Positions 1 to 8,631 of a stretch of DNA of 64,000 nt are shown here, piece by piece. The notes beneath the pieces were generated by a model. The model made no database searches. It saw only the letters and a program-made list of their open reading frames with translations, and was not told where the DNA came from. Position numbers and translations under genes: made by a program. The DNA is taken from NCBI RefSeq assembly GCF_900104385.1, contig NZ_FNJA01000011.1, forward strand, positions 1 through 64,000, read 5' to 3'. The DNA comes from Rhodoferax sp. OV413 (GTDB lineage: Bacteria > Pseudomonadota > Gammaproteobacteria > Burkholderiales > Burkholderiaceae_C). The first letter of the stretch is position 1. Every line of letters starts with the position of its first letter.

Positions 1-1
1 C

Positions 2-1441
2 ATGACCCAAAAACACGACAACTACATCAACGGCGCCTGGGTGGCCGGCAATAGCTACGCCCCCAACATCAACCCGTCGAACCTGTCCGACGTCATCGGC
101 GAGTACACCCAGGGCGACGCCGCCCAGCTGGATGCAGCCGTGCAGGCGGCGCAAGCCGCCTTCCCCGCCTGGTCGACCGGCAATGTGCAGGCCCGCGCCG
201 ACGCACTGGACAAGATCGGCACCGAAATCCTGGCCCGCCGCGAAGAGCTGGGCACGCTGCTGGCCCGCGAAGAAGGCAAGACCAAGGCCGAAGGCATTGG
301 CGAGGCCACCCGTGCCGGCAACATCTTCAAGTTCTTCGCTGGCGAATGCCTGCGCCTGACCGGCGAGATCGTGCCCTCGGTGCGCTCCGGCGTCGGTGTG
401 GAAATCACCCGCGAACCGCTGGGCGTGGTCGGCCTGATCACCCCCTGGAACTTCCCCATCGCGATTCCTGCCTGGAAGATCGCCCCGGCCCTGGCCTACG
501 GCAACTGCGTGGTGTTGAAACCCGCCGACCTGGTCCCCGGCTGCGCCTGGGCCCTGGCCGAGATCATCAGCCGCAGCGGCATCCCTGCCGGTGTATTCAA
601 CCTAGTGATGGGCCGTGGCTCCGTCATCGGCGATCCGCTGGTCAACCACCCTGGCATCAGCGGTATCAGCTTCACCGGCTCGCAAGGCGTGGGCGGCCGT
701 ATCGCCCAGCAGTGCGCGGTGAACCTGAAGAAGGTCCAGCTGGAGATGGGCGGCAAAAACCCGCAAATCATCCTGGACGACGCCGACCTGAACCAGGCCG
801 TCGAGCTCAGCGTGCAAAGCGCGTTCTTCTCCACCGGCCAGCGCTGCACCGCATCCAGCCGTTTGATCGTCACCGACGGTATCTACGGCAAGTTCGTCGA
901 CGCTGTGCAAGCCCGCATGGCCACGCTGAAGATCGGCGACGCCCTGGCGGCCGGTATCGACATCGGCCCGGTGTCTTCGCTGTCGCAACTGCAGCAGGAT
1001 CTGGACTACGTGGCCATTGGCCAGGCCGAAGGCGCCCAGCTGGTGGCTGGCGGTACCCGCCTGGAGCGCACGACCGAAGGCTTCTACATGGCACCCGCCT
1101 TGCTGCTGGACACCACAGCTGCCATGCGCATCAACCGCGAAGAAGTGTTCGGCCCGGTGGCCAGCGTGATCCGCGTCAAAGACTACGAAGCCGCACTGGC
1201 CGAGTCCAACAACACGCCGTTTGGCCTGTCGGCGGGCATTGCCACTACCAGCCTCAAGTACGCGACCCACTTCAAGCGCCACAGCCAGGCCGGCATGGTG
1301 ATGGTGAACCTGCCGACCGCGGGTGTGGACTACCACGTGCCGTTTGGTGGGCGCAAGGGCTCCAGCTACGGTTCGCGCGAGCAGGGGCGGTATGCGCAGG
1401 AGTTCTTCACTACGGTGAAAACCGCCTACACCGGAGCCTGA
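2..1441 (+). CDS. Aldehyde dehydrogenase, probable 2,5-dioxovalerate (alpha-ketoglutaric semialdehyde) dehydrogenase
   Basis: NAD(P)-dependent oxidation of a semialdehyde, most likely alpha-ketoglutaric semialdehyde to 2-oxoglutarate, a cytosolic step of the non-phosphorylated sugar-acid pathways. The 479-residue length is normal for the ALDH superfamily. Visible are the NAD-binding stretch with PWNFP around residue 145, the general base in LEMGGKNP (Glu248) and the nucleophile in STGQRCTASS (Cys282), plus the C-terminal PFGGRKGSSYG loop. Translation starts at the ATG at base 2, whose N-terminus (MTQKHDNYINGAW) fits family members. The KDG kinase gene begins 6 bp downstream, so both are probably co-transcribed for sugar-acid catabolism. 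The enzyme class is certain. Substrate choice is inferred from overall style and neighbour; succinate-semialdehyde or another aldehyde is possible. Confidence 0.88.
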   Translation: MTQKHDNYINGAWVAGNSYAPNINPSNLSDVIGEYTQGDAAQLDAAVQAAQAAFPAWSTGNVQARADALDKIGTEILARREELGTLLAREEGKTKAEGIGEATRAGNIFKFFAGECLRLTGEIVPSVRSGVGVEITREPLGVVGLITPWNFPIAIPAWKIAPALAYGNCVVLKPADLVPGCAWALAEIISRSGIPAGVFNLVMGRGSVIGDPLVNHPGISGISFTGSQGVGGRIAQQCAVNLKKVQLEMGGKNPQIILDDADLNQAVELSVQSAFFSTGQRCTASSRLIVTDGIYGKFVDAVQARMATLKIGDALAAGIDIGPVSSLSQLQQDLDYVAIGQAEGAQLVAGGTRLERTTEGFYMAPALLLDTTAAMRINREEVFGPVASVIRVKDYEAALAESNNTPFGLSAGIATTSLKYATHFKRHSQAGMVMVNLPTAGVDYHVPFGGRKGSSYGSREQGRYAQEFFTTVKTAYTGA

Positions 1442-1446
1442 TCGGT

Positions 1447-2376
1447 ATGCAGCGTGTCGTCTTGTTTGGTGAGTGCATGTTGGAACTCCAGGGGGAGGCT
1501 TTTGGCAGCATGCAGCAAAGCTTTGGGGGCGACACCCTCAATACCGCCGTCTACCTGGCGCGTTGCGCTACCGGCCTGCAGGTCGGCTACGCCACCGCGC
1601 TGGGCGACGACAAGCTCAGCGCTGGCATGCTGGCGCGCTGGCAGGCCGAGGCGCTCGACGTATCGCTGGTGCAGCGCCTGCCGGGCCGCATGCCCGGCCT
1701 GTACCTGATCGAGGTCGACGCGCACGGCGAGCGCAGCTTCAGCTACTGGCGCGACAGCAGCGCTGCTAAAGCCTATTTCGACGCCGAGCAGACGCCGCTG
1801 GAAGCCGCGGCCGACTCCCTCGGCGCCCTGTATCTCAGCGGCATCAGCCTGGCGATCCTGCCGGCTGCTGGCCGCGAACGCCTGTTTGCCCTGATGGCCC
1901 GTTTGCAGGCCCGCGGCACCCCGGTGATTTTTGACAACAACTACCGTCCGCGCCTGTGGGCCAGCCGCGAAGAGGCCCTGACCAGCTTTGAGCGCGCCTA
2001 CAGCCTTTCGAGCATCGCACTGGTCACGGCCGACGACGAACAAGCCCTGCGTGGCCTGCCGCTTCTTGACGACGCCGTCGCTGCCGCCAAGGCCTTACCG
2101 TGCCCCGAAGTCGTCATCAAGCGCGGTCGCAACCCGACCCTGGTACGCACCGCCAGCGGGTTGCAGGAAGTGGCGACCGAGCTGGTTGCCAAAGTGGTGG
2201 ATACCACCGCCGCTGGCGATTCATTCGCCGCCGGCTACCTGGCCGTGCGCCTGCAAGGCGGCGATGTGGTGGCCGCGGCCACCCAGGGCAACCGCCTGGC
2301 CGGACGTGTCATCCAGCACCGCGGGGCTTTGATCCCCATGGATGTGATGACCGACCTGGTGCTATCGAATAAATAG
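1447..2376 (+). CDS. kdgK: 2-keto-3-deoxygluconate kinase (PfkB/ribokinase family)
   Basis: Phosphorylates 2-keto-3-deoxygluconate at the expense of ATP, feeding the Entner-Doudoroff aldolase. The 309-residue protein has the PfkB layout: substrate-binding N-terminus (VVLFGECMLEL, then the FGGDTLNTAVYLAR glycine motif near residue 30) and the C-terminal PfkB signature VVDTTAAGDSFAAGYLA, which holds the anion hole and catalytic Asp near residue 255. I use the ATG at 1447; the same frame is open far upstream but that part lies over the dehydrogenase gene and is a shadow. The gene sits 6 bp after the dehydrogenase stop, which suggests one transcript. KDG specificity rests on the MPGLYLIEVD...ERSFSYWR segment typical of KdgK, and on context. 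Confidence 0.88.
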   Translation: MQRVVLFGECMLELQGEAFGSMQQSFGGDTLNTAVYLARCATGLQVGYATALGDDKLSAGMLARWQAEALDVSLVQRLPGRMPGLYLIEVDAHGERSFSYWRDSSAAKAYFDAEQTPLEAAADSLGALYLSGISLAILPAAGRERLFALMARLQARGTPVIFDNNYRPRLWASREEALTSFERAYSLSSIALVTADDEQALRGLPLLDDAVAAAKALPCPEVVIKRGRNPTLVRTASGLQEVATELVAKVVDTTAAGDSFAAGYLAVRLQGGDVVAAATQGNRLAGRVIQHRGALIPMDVMTDLVLSNK

Positions 2377-2413
2377 CTGCTTGCGCAGGTACTAGCTGCG
2401 CTGCAGGGCTTTT
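2361..2413 (+). repeat. Dispersed small palindromic repeat, copy 1 (also the convergent terminator region)
   Basis: This copy reads GCTATCGAATAAATAGC followed by TGCTTGCGCA, a spacer, GCTGCGCTGCAGGGC and a T-run. It overlaps the last codons of kdgK and fills the 41-bp gap to the convergent cupin gene. Further copies occur at 5031-5084, 11516-11573, 20781-20809 (reverse) and 28488-28535 (reverse, inside comEC). The stem plus T-run could act as a terminator for both converging genes. Confidence 0.6.
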
Positions 2414-2417
2414 TTCT

Positions 2418-2714
2418 TTAAATATCTAGAATCACTAAGGTACCGTGGCTGCCCGGCGCCACCGCATGCGGTGTGCCGGCCGGCACCATGTACAGCTCGC
2501 CTGCGGCCACGGTCACCGGTGTGCCTTGCACGGTCAACTGCATCTCGCCCTCCAGCACCAGCAGGCCTTCGGCGTAGTCGTGGGTTTCGTCGGGGTAGTC
2601 GCAGCTGTCCATGCGCAGCACCTTGATGCGGGTGCTGCCGACATGGGCCTGGATTTGCGAGGTCCAGGCCTGCGGCAATTGGGCGGCGATGGCGGTGAGC
2701 GGGATAAGCGGCAT
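2418..2714 (-). CDS. Small single-domain cupin protein
   Basis: A 98-residue beta-barrel cupin of unknown substrate. The two cupin motifs are visible: a first segment DETHDYAEGLLVLEGEMQL (about residues 43-61) with the His/Glu metal-ligand pattern, and a second PAGTPHAV (about 78-85) carrying the C-terminal His. Such proteins often bind a small metabolite or metal, and this one is too short for a bicupin enzyme. It is the last gene of a minus-strand run: MFS permease, FAD oxidoreductase, cupin, with 8 bp separating it from the oxidoreductase. No signal peptide is seen. The fold is clear; the function is unknown. Confidence 0.8.
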   Translation of the reverse strand: MPLIPLTAIAAQLPQAWTSQIQAHVGSTRIKVLRMDSCDYPDETHDYAEGLLVLEGEMQLTVQGTPVTVAAGELYMVPAGTPHAVAPGSHGTLVILDI

Positions 2715-2722
2715 GGGCTGTT

Positions 2723-3817
2723 TTACACCAGCCGCGCCACATGTTCAGCGATGGCCAGACAGCTGGTCAGGCCTGGCGATTCGATGCCGAATAAATTGAC
2801 TAGACCCGGCACGCCATGTACTGCGGGGCCCTGGATCAGGAAGTCTTTCGCCGCCTCGTGCGGCGCCTGGATCTTCGGGCGGATGCCCGCATAGCCGGGC
2901 AGCAGGGCGCCATCCGGCAGGCCGGGCCAGTATTTGCGCACCTCGGCATAAAACGCCTCGCCCCGTGCCGGGTCGACCACCAGGTCATCCGGCGAATCCA
3001 CCCATTGCACATCCGGGCCAAACTTGGCCTGACCGCCCAGGTCCAGCGTCAGGTGCACGCCGAGCCCTGCGGCTTGCGGCGCCGGGTAAATCAGGTGCTG
3101 GAACGGCGCGCGGCCCGCGAGGGTGAAGTAATTGCCCTTGGCGTAATAGCTGGGCGGCACATGGCGTGGGTCCAACCCTGCGCAGCGGCGGGCCAGTGCC
3201 TGGGCCTGCAGCCCGGCAGCGTTGACCACCGTGCGGGCCTGCAACTGCGTGCCGTCTTCTGCTTCCAAAATAATAGCGTCTTGCGCAATCTGCATCTGCG
3301 TCAGCGGGCTGTTAAGGGCCAAAAGTCCGCCTGCGTTCTCCAGGTCGCCCAGCAACGCCAGCATCAGCGCGTGGCTGTCGACGATGCCGGTGCTGGGCGA
3401 CAGTAGCGCGCCCGAGCATTCCAGCTGCGGCTCCAGCGCGCGAGCGGCGGCGCGGTCCAGCAGCTGCAGGTCGTCCACGCCATTGGCGGCGGCCTGCAGG
3501 CGGATTTTTTCCAGCTGCACCAGCTGGTCGGCGTTGGTGGCGACGATCAGCTTGCCGCAGCGCTGGTGGGCGATGCCGCGCTCGGCGCAGTAGGCGTACA
3601 ACAGCTGCTTGCCCTGCACGCACAGGCTGGCCTTGAGCGAGCCCGGCGCGTAGTAGATGCCGGCGTGGATGACTTCGCTATTGCGCGAGCTGGTGCCAGT
3701 GCCGATGGCGTCGGCCGCTTCCAGCAGCAACACCTCGCGCCCCTGCAAAGCCAGCGCCCGCGCCACTGCCAGGCCGACCACACCGGCTCCTATGACGACT
3801 GCATCCACTTGGTCCAT
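2723..3817 (-). CDS. FAD-dependent oxidoreductase, L-2-hydroxyglutarate oxidase-like (DAO family)
   Basis: A 364-residue flavoprotein of the D-amino-acid-oxidase/glycerol-3-phosphate-dehydrogenase family. The N-terminus carries the FAD Rossmann motif [16 protein letters not shown] followed by an acidic strand end (LLLEAAD). The [14 protein letters not shown] segment near residue 45 is characteristic of LhgO-type L-2-hydroxyglutarate dehydrogenases, and the C-terminal [18 protein letters not shown] closes the FAD site. The likely reaction is oxidation of L-2-hydroxyglutarate or a similar 2-hydroxyacid, with electrons to quinone. I chose the ATG at 3817, which overlaps the stop of the upstream MFS gene (TGATG); a GTG one codon earlier is possible. 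Translational coupling to the permease suggests a transport-plus-oxidation operon. Confidence 0.85.
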   Translation of the reverse strand: MDQVDAVVIGAGVVGLAVARALALQGREVLLLEAADAIGTGTSSRNSEVIHAGIYYAPGSLKASLCVQGKQLLYAYCAERGIAHQRCGKLIVATNADQLVQLEKIRLQAAANGVDDLQLLDRAAARALEPQLECSGALLSPSTGIVDSHALMLALLGDLENAGGLLALNSPLTQMQIAQDAIILEAEDGTQLQARTVVNAAGLQAQALARRCAGLDPRHVPPSYYAKGNYFTLAGRAPFQHLIYPAPQAAGLGVHLTLDLGGQAKFGPDVQWVDSPDDLVVDPARGEAFYAEVRKYWPGLPDGALLPGYAGIRPKIQAPHEAAKDFLIQGPAVHGVPGLVNLFGIESPGLTSCLAIAEHVARLV

Positions 3818-5016
3818 CACTGCAGCTTATCGCGTTGGGCCAGGCCGGGGAATATCTTCAACCACAGGGCCGCCACCACCAGCGTGCCTATGCCGCCCAG
3901 CACCACCGAGCCGACTGGCCCGAGCAGGGCGGCGGTGGCGCCCGATTCAAACTCACCCAGCTGGTTGGACGCGCCGATAAACACCGAATTCACGGCGCTG
4001 ACACGGCCGCGCATTTCGTTCGGGGTTTCCAGCTGCACCAGGCTTTGCCGCACCACCACGCTGACCATGTCGGCACCGCCCGAAATCGCCAGCACCGCCA
4101 GCGACAACACCAGGCTGGTCGACGCGCCAAACACCACCATGCACACGCCGTACAGCCCCACCGACAGCAGCAAGGTGCGGCCGACCTTGCGTTGCAGCGG
4201 CCAGCGCGTCAGCACGATGGAGATCAGCAGCGCACCCACGGCCGGTGCGGCGCGCAGCAGGCCCAGGCCCCAGGGGCCGGTGTGCAGAATGTCCTTGGCA
4301 AACATCGGCAGCAGGGCGGTGGCGCCGCCTAGCAGCACCGCAAACAGGTCGAGCGATACGGCGCCCAGAATCGGCTTGTGCTCCCAGATGAAGTGCACGC
4401 CGGCCAGCACGCTGCGCATCGTCATGGGTTCGCGCGGCGGCGGCACATGCTCGTAGCGCAGGCCGCTCAGCAGCACCACGCTGACCGCGAACAGCAGCAC
4501 GCCGCTCGCGTACACCGCGCTGGCGCCGGCCAGGAAGATCGCCCCGCCCAAGGCCGGGCCGCCGATGGTCGCTGCCTGCATGCCGGCCGCGCTCAGCGAC
4601 ATGGCCTGCGGCAGCAGCGCGGGCGGCACCAGCAGCGGCGTCAACGCCTGCTGGGCCGGCATCTGGAAGGCCCGGGCCGTGCCCAGCACCAGGGAGATGC
4701 CCAGCAGCCAGGCGCGGCTGACCCAGTGTTCGTAGGTGGCCAACAGCAGCAGCACAGCGACCAGGGCTTGCAGGCCCACGCAGACGGCGACGATGCGACC
4801 GCGGTGCACCCGGTCGGCCACATGGCCTGCCACCAGGGTCAACAGCAGGGCGGGCAGGAATTGCAGCAGGCCGACCAGGCCCAGGTCCCAGGCGCTGCCG
4901 GTCAGGTCGTACATCTGCCAGCCCACGGCGAGCATCAGAATCTGTGTGCCCAAGGTGCCGAATACGCGCGCGGTCCACAGGCGCATGAACGCACGTTGTT
5001 GAAAAAGGGGTGCCAA
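3817..5016 (-). CDS. Major facilitator superfamily transporter (MFS_3/EntS-like)
   Basis: A 399-residue inner-membrane permease with about 12 hydrophobic segments. The N-terminal [31 protein letters not shown] resembles the MFS_3 group (EntS and drug exporters), and the loop after TM2 has the MFS motif A pattern ([13 protein letters not shown]). The start at 5016 is a TTG; it includes the family's N-terminal QQRAFMRLW segment, while an ATG at 4986 would cut it. It is the first gene of a minus-strand operon, with the oxidoreductase overlapping its stop. Dispersed repeat copy 2 lies just upstream at 5031-5084. The substrate cannot be told; export is more usual than import in this group. Confidence 0.85.
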   Translation of the reverse strand: MAPLFQQRAFMRLWTARVFGTLGTQILMLAVGWQMYDLTGSAWDLGLVGLLQFLPALLLTLVAGHVADRVHRGRIVAVCVGLQALVAVLLLLATYEHWVSRAWLLGISLVLGTARAFQMPAQQALTPLLVPPALLPQAMSLSAAGMQAATIGGPALGGAIFLAGASAVYASGVLLFAVSVVLLSGLRYEHVPPPREPMTMRSVLAGVHFIWEHKPILGAVSLDLFAVLLGGATALLPMFAKDILHTGPWGLGLLRAAPAVGALLISIVLTRWPLQRKVGRTLLLSVGLYGVCMVVFGASTSLVLSLAVLAISGGADMVSVVVRQSLVQLETPNEMRGRVSAVNSVFIGASNQLGEFESGATAALLGPVGSVVLGGIGTLVVAALWLKIFPGLAQRDKLQ

Positions 5017-5030
5017 CGAAAACCTTGGTT

Positions 5031-5084
5031 GCTATTGAATGAATAGCTGCCAGCGCAGGATCTACTGCGCTAGAGACTTATTTT
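5031..5084 (+). repeat. Dispersed small palindromic repeat, copy 2
   Basis: GCTATTGAATGAATAGC is followed by TGCCAGCGCA, a spacer, TGCGCTAGAGAC and a T-rich end. Both inner palindromes (GCTATT/AATAGC and GCGCA/TGCGC) are present. It fills the gap between the MFS gene and the convergent end of the SlyD-type gene and may act as a hairpin at the RNA level. Confidence 0.65.
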
Positions 5085-5094
5085 TACCTTGGAA

Positions 5095-5619
5095 TCAGTG
5101 CAGGTGCTGGCCGTTGGGGCCACCGGGGGCGATGTTGAAGAAACCGGTGCCGGCGGTGCCGCTGCCGATTTCGTCTTCGGTGGCTTCACGCACACCGGCC
5201 ACGCCCAGCTTGAGCCGCAGTGCGATGCCGGCCAGCGGATGGTTGCCGTCCAGCACCACGTGTTCGGGGTAGATTTCGGCCACGGTGTACAGACCTTCGC
5301 GCGGCAGCTCGGGGCTCAGGCCTTCGGGCAGGGCGGCGCCGTCGAAGCTCATACCGGCTTCCAGCACATCGGGGAACAGCGCACGCGGTTCCAGAAAGAT
5401 CAGCTGGTCATTGAAGTCGCCAAAGGCTTCCTCGGGCTCGAGGTGCAGCTCCAGCACATCGCCAGCCACATGGCCTTGCAGGGCCTCTTCGACTTTTTTC
5501 AGCAGATCATCGCCGCCGACCAGAAATTCGACCGGTTCGTTGAGTACGTCCAGGTCTTCGCCAAGGGTGTCTTTGAGCGTCCAGGTCAGAGCGACGACGC
5601 ATTGTTGTGTGATTTCCAT
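5095..5619 (-). CDS. FKBP-type peptidyl-prolyl isomerase, SlyD-like
   Basis: A cytosolic peptidyl-prolyl cis-trans isomerase/chaperone of the SlyD type, 174 residues. The FKBP core opens with QCVVALTWTLKDTLGE and contains the flap insertion (IF domain) between roughly residues 65 and 125, followed by VVLDGNHPLAGIALRLKLGV, the typical SlyD return to the FKBP core. The C-terminus is short (GGPNGQHLH) and lacks the long His/Cys-rich metal tail of E. coli SlyD, so nickel delivery is not supported. It is flanked by the dispersed repeat on one side and by the divergent roxA-like gene 50 bp away on the other. Confidence 0.9.
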   Translation of the reverse strand: MEITQQCVVALTWTLKDTLGEDLDVLNEPVEFLVGGDDLLKKVEEALQGHVAGDVLELHLEPEEAFGDFNDQLIFLEPRALFPDVLEAGMSFDGAALPEGLSPELPREGLYTVAEIYPEHVVLDGNHPLAGIALRLKLGVAGVREATEDEIGSGTAGTGFFNIAPGGPNGQHLH

Positions 5620-5668
5620 ACGAGAATTGTCGCAGTTTAGGCAGTTGTTTTAAAACCCAAGGATTTTG

Positions 5669-6787
5669 ATGGACGTCACCCAAATATTGCCTTTGCTGGG
5701 CGACCTGAGCCCGCAGCAATTCATGCAGCGCTACTGGCAGAAGAAGCCCCTGCTGATCCGCCAGGCCATACCCGGCTTCCAGGCCCTGCTGGACCGCAGC
5801 GCGCTGTTTGCGCTGGCCGAACAAGAAGAAGTCGAGTCGCGCCTGATCACGCAGGCCGGCACCGGCTGGAAGCTGAAGAACGGCCCGCTGCCACGCCGCG
5901 CCTTGCCGCCGTTGAAGACCCCCGGCTGGACCCTGCTGGTACAGGGCGTGGACACGCATGCGGCTACCGTGCACGAACTGTTGCAACAGTTTCGCTTTGT
6001 GCCGGATGTGCGGCTGGACGACGTGATGGTCAGCTTCGCTACTGACGGCGGCGGCGTGGGGCCGCACTTCGACAGCTACGACGTATTCCTGCTGCAAGCC
6101 CACGGGCAACGCCGCTGGCGCATCGGGCGGCAAAAGGATTTGAGTCTGGTGGAGGGAGCGCCGCTGAAGATTCTGGCCAACTTCGAGCCCGAGCAAGAGT
6201 TCGTGCTGGAGCCGGGCGACATGCTGTACCTGCCGCCGCGCTACGCCCACGACGGTGTCGCGGTCGGCGAATGCATGACCTATTCCATCGGTTTTCGGGC
6301 GCCGCGCCGCAGCGAACTGGCCCGCGAGCTGATGCAGCGCATGGCCGAGGAGGCCGAGGATGTGGTCGGCGAGGCCTTGTACAGCGATGCCGGGCAGCCG
6401 GCGGTGGAGCATCCGGGCGCAATTCCCGCATCTTTACAAGACTTTGCACAGACCGCTTTGACGGCTTTGCTGGACGATCCTACGGCGCTGCAATGTGCTT
6501 TGGGCGAGGTGCTGACCGAGCCCAAGGCCCAGGTCTGGTTCGAGTCGCAAGAGCCGCCCGCCAGCCTGGACCAGGTGGCGCTGGACCCGCGCACCCGCAT
6601 GTTCTACGATGCCCACCACGTGTTCATCAATGGCGAAAGCTACCGCGCCGCCGGCCGCGACGCCACCTTGATGCGCCGCCTCGCCGATGCGCGGAAACTG
6701 GGCCCCAAGGAGCTGGCCCGCGCCAGTGCAGATGCGCGGTCTTTGCTGCTGTCATGGTGTGCGTCCGGCTGGGTGCACGCGCACTGA
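5669..6787 (+). CDS. roxA: JmjC/cupin ribosomal oxygenase, RoxA (YcfD)-like
   Basis: A 2-oxoglutarate/Fe(II)-dependent oxygenase predicted to hydroxylate an arginine of ribosomal protein L16. The 372-residue length fits YcfD. The JmjC cupin lies in roughly residues 90-215 with the iron-binding HxD in GVGPHFDSYDVFLLQ and the distal His in PPRYAHDGVAV; a winged-helix-like C-terminal domain follows. The start is the ATG at 5669 with an AAGGA Shine-Dalgarno 5 bp upstream; an in-frame TTG just before it is less likely. It is divergent from the slyD-like gene, and a DUF7931 gene follows 11 bp downstream. Confidence 0.9.
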   Translation: MDVTQILPLLGDLSPQQFMQRYWQKKPLLIRQAIPGFQALLDRSALFALAEQEEVESRLITQAGTGWKLKNGPLPRRALPPLKTPGWTLLVQGVDTHAATVHELLQQFRFVPDVRLDDVMVSFATDGGGVGPHFDSYDVFLLQAHGQRRWRIGRQKDLSLVEGAPLKILANFEPEQEFVLEPGDMLYLPPRYAHDGVAVGECMTYSIGFRAPRRSELARELMQRMAEEAEDVVGEALYSDAGQPAVEHPGAIPASLQDFAQTALTALLDDPTALQCALGEVLTEPKAQVWFESQEPPASLDQVALDPRTRMFYDAHHVFINGESYRAAGRDATLMRRLADARKLGPKELARASADARSLLLSWCASGWVHAH

Positions 6788-6798
6788 AAAGGTGTTCT

Positions 6799-7311
6799 AT
6801 GGACGACTCGCAAACCCCTTCTGAAGCACCACCCCGGCCCACGGGGCGCTTCCAGGGCCGGGTGGAATTTCAGCAGCGGGTGCGCGATGCTTTCGCCTGT
6901 GCGGCCCACGAGGGCTGGCGCGAAATCGTCATCTGCGATCCCAACTTTGAAGATTGGCCTTTGGGCGAGCGGGCGGTGGTCGAATCCCTGCAAGCCTGGG
7001 CCCGGCCCGGCCGCCAGTTCACGATGCTGGCCATCGCCTACGACGAGGTGGTGCGGCGCCATGCGCGGTTTGCGGTCTGGCGGACCACCTGGTCGCATCT
7101 GGTGGACTGCCGCTCGTGCCGGCAGGCCAGCCCGCAGGATCTGCCTAGCGCGCTTTGGAGTCCGGCTTGGGCCATGCGCCGGCTGGACCTGGAACGCAGC
7201 GATGGCATCTGCGGCGACGAGCCCCAACGGCGCCTGCTGCTGCGGCAAAGCATCGACGAATGGCTGCGCAAAAGCAGCCCGGCGTTCCCGGCCTCCATCC
7301 TCGGTTTGTGA
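6799..7311 (+). CDS. Conserved betaproteobacterial protein, DUF7931-like
   Basis: A 170-residue soluble protein of unknown function. It resembles the family found in Comamonadaceae with the conserved core EGWREIVICDPNFEDWPLGERAV, the middle LAIAYDEVVRRHARFAVWR, and SPAWAMRRLDLERSDGIC. The pattern of an acidic patch, a helix and two Cys near residues 106-109 is visible but no catalytic motif is recognised. The start is the ATG at 6799, 11 bp after the roxA-like stop, so they are likely one transcript. Assignment to DUF7931 is from memory of the family's sequence style. Confidence 0.75.
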   Translation: MDDSQTPSEAPPRPTGRFQGRVEFQQRVRDAFACAAHEGWREIVICDPNFEDWPLGERAVVESLQAWARPGRQFTMLAIAYDEVVRRHARFAVWRTTWSHLVDCRSCRQASPQDLPSALWSPAWAMRRLDLERSDGICGDEPQRRLLLRQSIDEWLRKSSPAFPASILGL

Positions 7312-7366
7312 GCTTGCCTGTTGCTTTTACGCCCTAGGGTTTTTAAGCATTGCCAAAGAAGAAGCT

Positions 7367-7372
7367 TATAAT
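7367..7372 (+). promoter_or_regulatory. Candidate -10 box for the small lipoprotein gene
   Basis: A perfect TATAAT lies 111 bp upstream of the lipoprotein start. No good -35 is seen at the right spacing (the nearest TTGCCA is only 11 bp away), so it would be an extended or activator-dependent promoter. Confidence 0.35.
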
Positions 7373-7482
7373 CGAGGGCTGAGTTGAAAGAGCTCGAGTG
7401 CTTTCACTCGGTCGCATACGCATCCGTGTGATGCCGACGATTTCCGGAAATTGTTTTCCCCTACCTCTTAAGGAATTTTGTA

Positions 7483-7716
7483 ATGAACAAATCGCTTGTA
7501 CTCGCAGCTCTGATGGCTGCTGTTGCTTTGGCTGCTTGCGGCAAAAAAGAAGAACCAGCTCCTGCACCAGCACCTGCGGTTGAAGCACCTGCTGCTGCAC
7601 CAGCACCCGCACCTGCTGAAGCTCCTGCAGCTGCACCAGCTGCTGACGCTTCTGCTCCAGCTGCCGACGCAGCTGCTGCAGCCGCTGCTGCTGCTGCCAG
7701 CGCCGCTTCGAAGTAA
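7483..7716 (+). CDS. Small Ala/Pro-rich lipoprotein
   Basis: A 77-residue protein with a clear lipoprotein signal peptide: Lys near the N-terminus, a hydrophobic run, and the lipobox LAAC with acylated Cys20. The mature part is low-complexity, starting GKKEEPAPAPAP and continuing with A/P/E and then poly-Ala stretches ending ASAASK. Such short lipoproteins are very common and highly expressed in Comamonadaceae, but no function is established. An AAGGAA Shine-Dalgarno precedes the ATG, and a strong rho-independent terminator follows 18 bp after the stop, so it is a monocistronic unit. The GCT-rich sequence also makes long open frames on the other strand, which I treat as shadows. Confidence 0.85.
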   Translation: MNKSLVLAALMAAVALAACGKKEEPAPAPAPAVEAPAAAPAPAPAEAPAAAPAADASAPAADAAAAAAAAAASAASK

Positions 7717-7734
7717 TCTTTACTCGATGCATTA

Positions 7735-7760
7735 AAAGCCACCGCAAGGTGGCTTTTTTT
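7735..7760 (+). terminator. Rho-independent terminator of the lipoprotein gene
   Basis: A 9-bp perfect stem AAAGCCACC / GGTGGCTTT with a GCAA tetraloop is followed by a run of seven T. It ends the lipoprotein transcript. Confidence 0.93.
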
Positions 7761-7824
7761 ATGGCCAATCGCCAATGGCCGTACAGAGCTTCAAGTCTGT
7801 ACGGCCATTTTCATGGCCGTGGGT

Positions 7825-8400
7825 TTACAGACCGAGCCCGGCGCCAGCACCCATCAAGGTGGCAACGCCCATGATCGCAAAGATGGCTGCTGCGATGCGG
7901 TGCACCAGCTGGGTTGGCAGGCGTTGCGCGATCCGGTCGCCCAGGATTACGGCGGGCACATTGGCCAGCATCATGCCCAGGGTAGTGCCGGCGACCACCA
8001 GGAAGAACGAGTGGTATTTGGCGGCCAGCGCAACGGTGGCGAACTGGGTCTTGTCGCCCATTTCGGCCAGGAAGAACGCGACCAGCGTGGTGCCGAATAC
8101 GCCAAAGCGGGCGAGCTTGGCGTCTTCTTCCTCAAACTTGTCGGGCACCAGGGTCCAGGCGGCCATGGCCAGGAAGGAAATGCCCAATACCCAGCGCAGG
8201 GTCTCGGGGCCGACCAGTGAGGTGATCCAGGAGCCGAGTGCGCCCGCGAAGGCATGGTTGGCCAAAGTCGCGACCAGGATGGCGCCGATGATGGGCCAGG
8301 GCCGTTGGAACTTGGCCGCCAGAATGAAGGCGAGGAGTTGGGTTTTGTCGCCGATTTCGGCCAGTGCGACGATGCCGGTAGAGACGAAGAATGCTTCCAT
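7825..8400 (-). CDS. UPF0016/GDT1 family manganese exporter
   Basis: An inner-membrane cation exporter of 191 residues and about six TM helices. Two copies of the family signature ExGDKTQ are visible, one in each half (ALAEIGDKTQLLAF near residue 12 and FLAEMGDKTQFATV near residue 107), as expected for an internally duplicated transporter. Family members (MneA, TMEM165/GDT1) export Mn2+ or exchange Ca2+/Mn2+. I chose the ATG at 8400 (MEAFFVSTGIVALAE); the frame is open further upstream but that part lies in the riboswitch leader. The upstream manganese riboswitch supports Mn2+ as substrate. Confidence 0.92.
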   Translation of the reverse strand: MEAFFVSTGIVALAEIGDKTQLLAFILAAKFQRPWPIIGAILVATLANHAFAGALGSWITSLVGPETLRWVLGISFLAMAAWTLVPDKFEEEDAKLARFGVFGTTLVAFFLAEMGDKTQFATVALAAKYHSFFLVVAGTTLGMMLANVPAVILGDRIAQRLPTQLVHRIAAAIFAIMGVATLMGAGAGLGL

Positions 8401-8424
8401 GGGGTTCTTTATATATTGGCCGGA

Positions 8425-8583
8425 ATCCAAAACGATTGACCACAACGCTCCCCGGCCATTCCGAAGGCATTATGGTCAAAGGTCTTGCCAAGCTTTCAAT
8501 ATGAACCGCTTGCACCATAGCCTTTCGGCCAAGTATGTTGATACAAGCCCCGTCTTGAGACGGGCGGCTACTCCCCAGTGACC
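8425..8583 (-). ncRNA. yybP-ykoY manganese riboswitch
   Basis: On the minus strand, upstream of the Mn exporter gene, the two conserved internal-loop sequences of this class are present in order: GGGGAGTAGCC (8577-8566) and CAACATACTTGG (about 8540-8529). They are separated by a GC-rich hairpin (CCCGTC / GACGGG) and followed by GGCCGAAAGGCTATGG. These form the Mn2+-binding three-way junction. A later stem, GGCCGGAATCC pairing with the complementary part of GGAATGGCCGGGG, lies close to the start codon and may be the expression platform. Exact limits are approximate. Confidence 0.87.
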
Positions 8584-8631
8584 CATCGATGATAACCCAA
8601 AATCCAAGGGTAATTACCAGGGTATGTCTCT

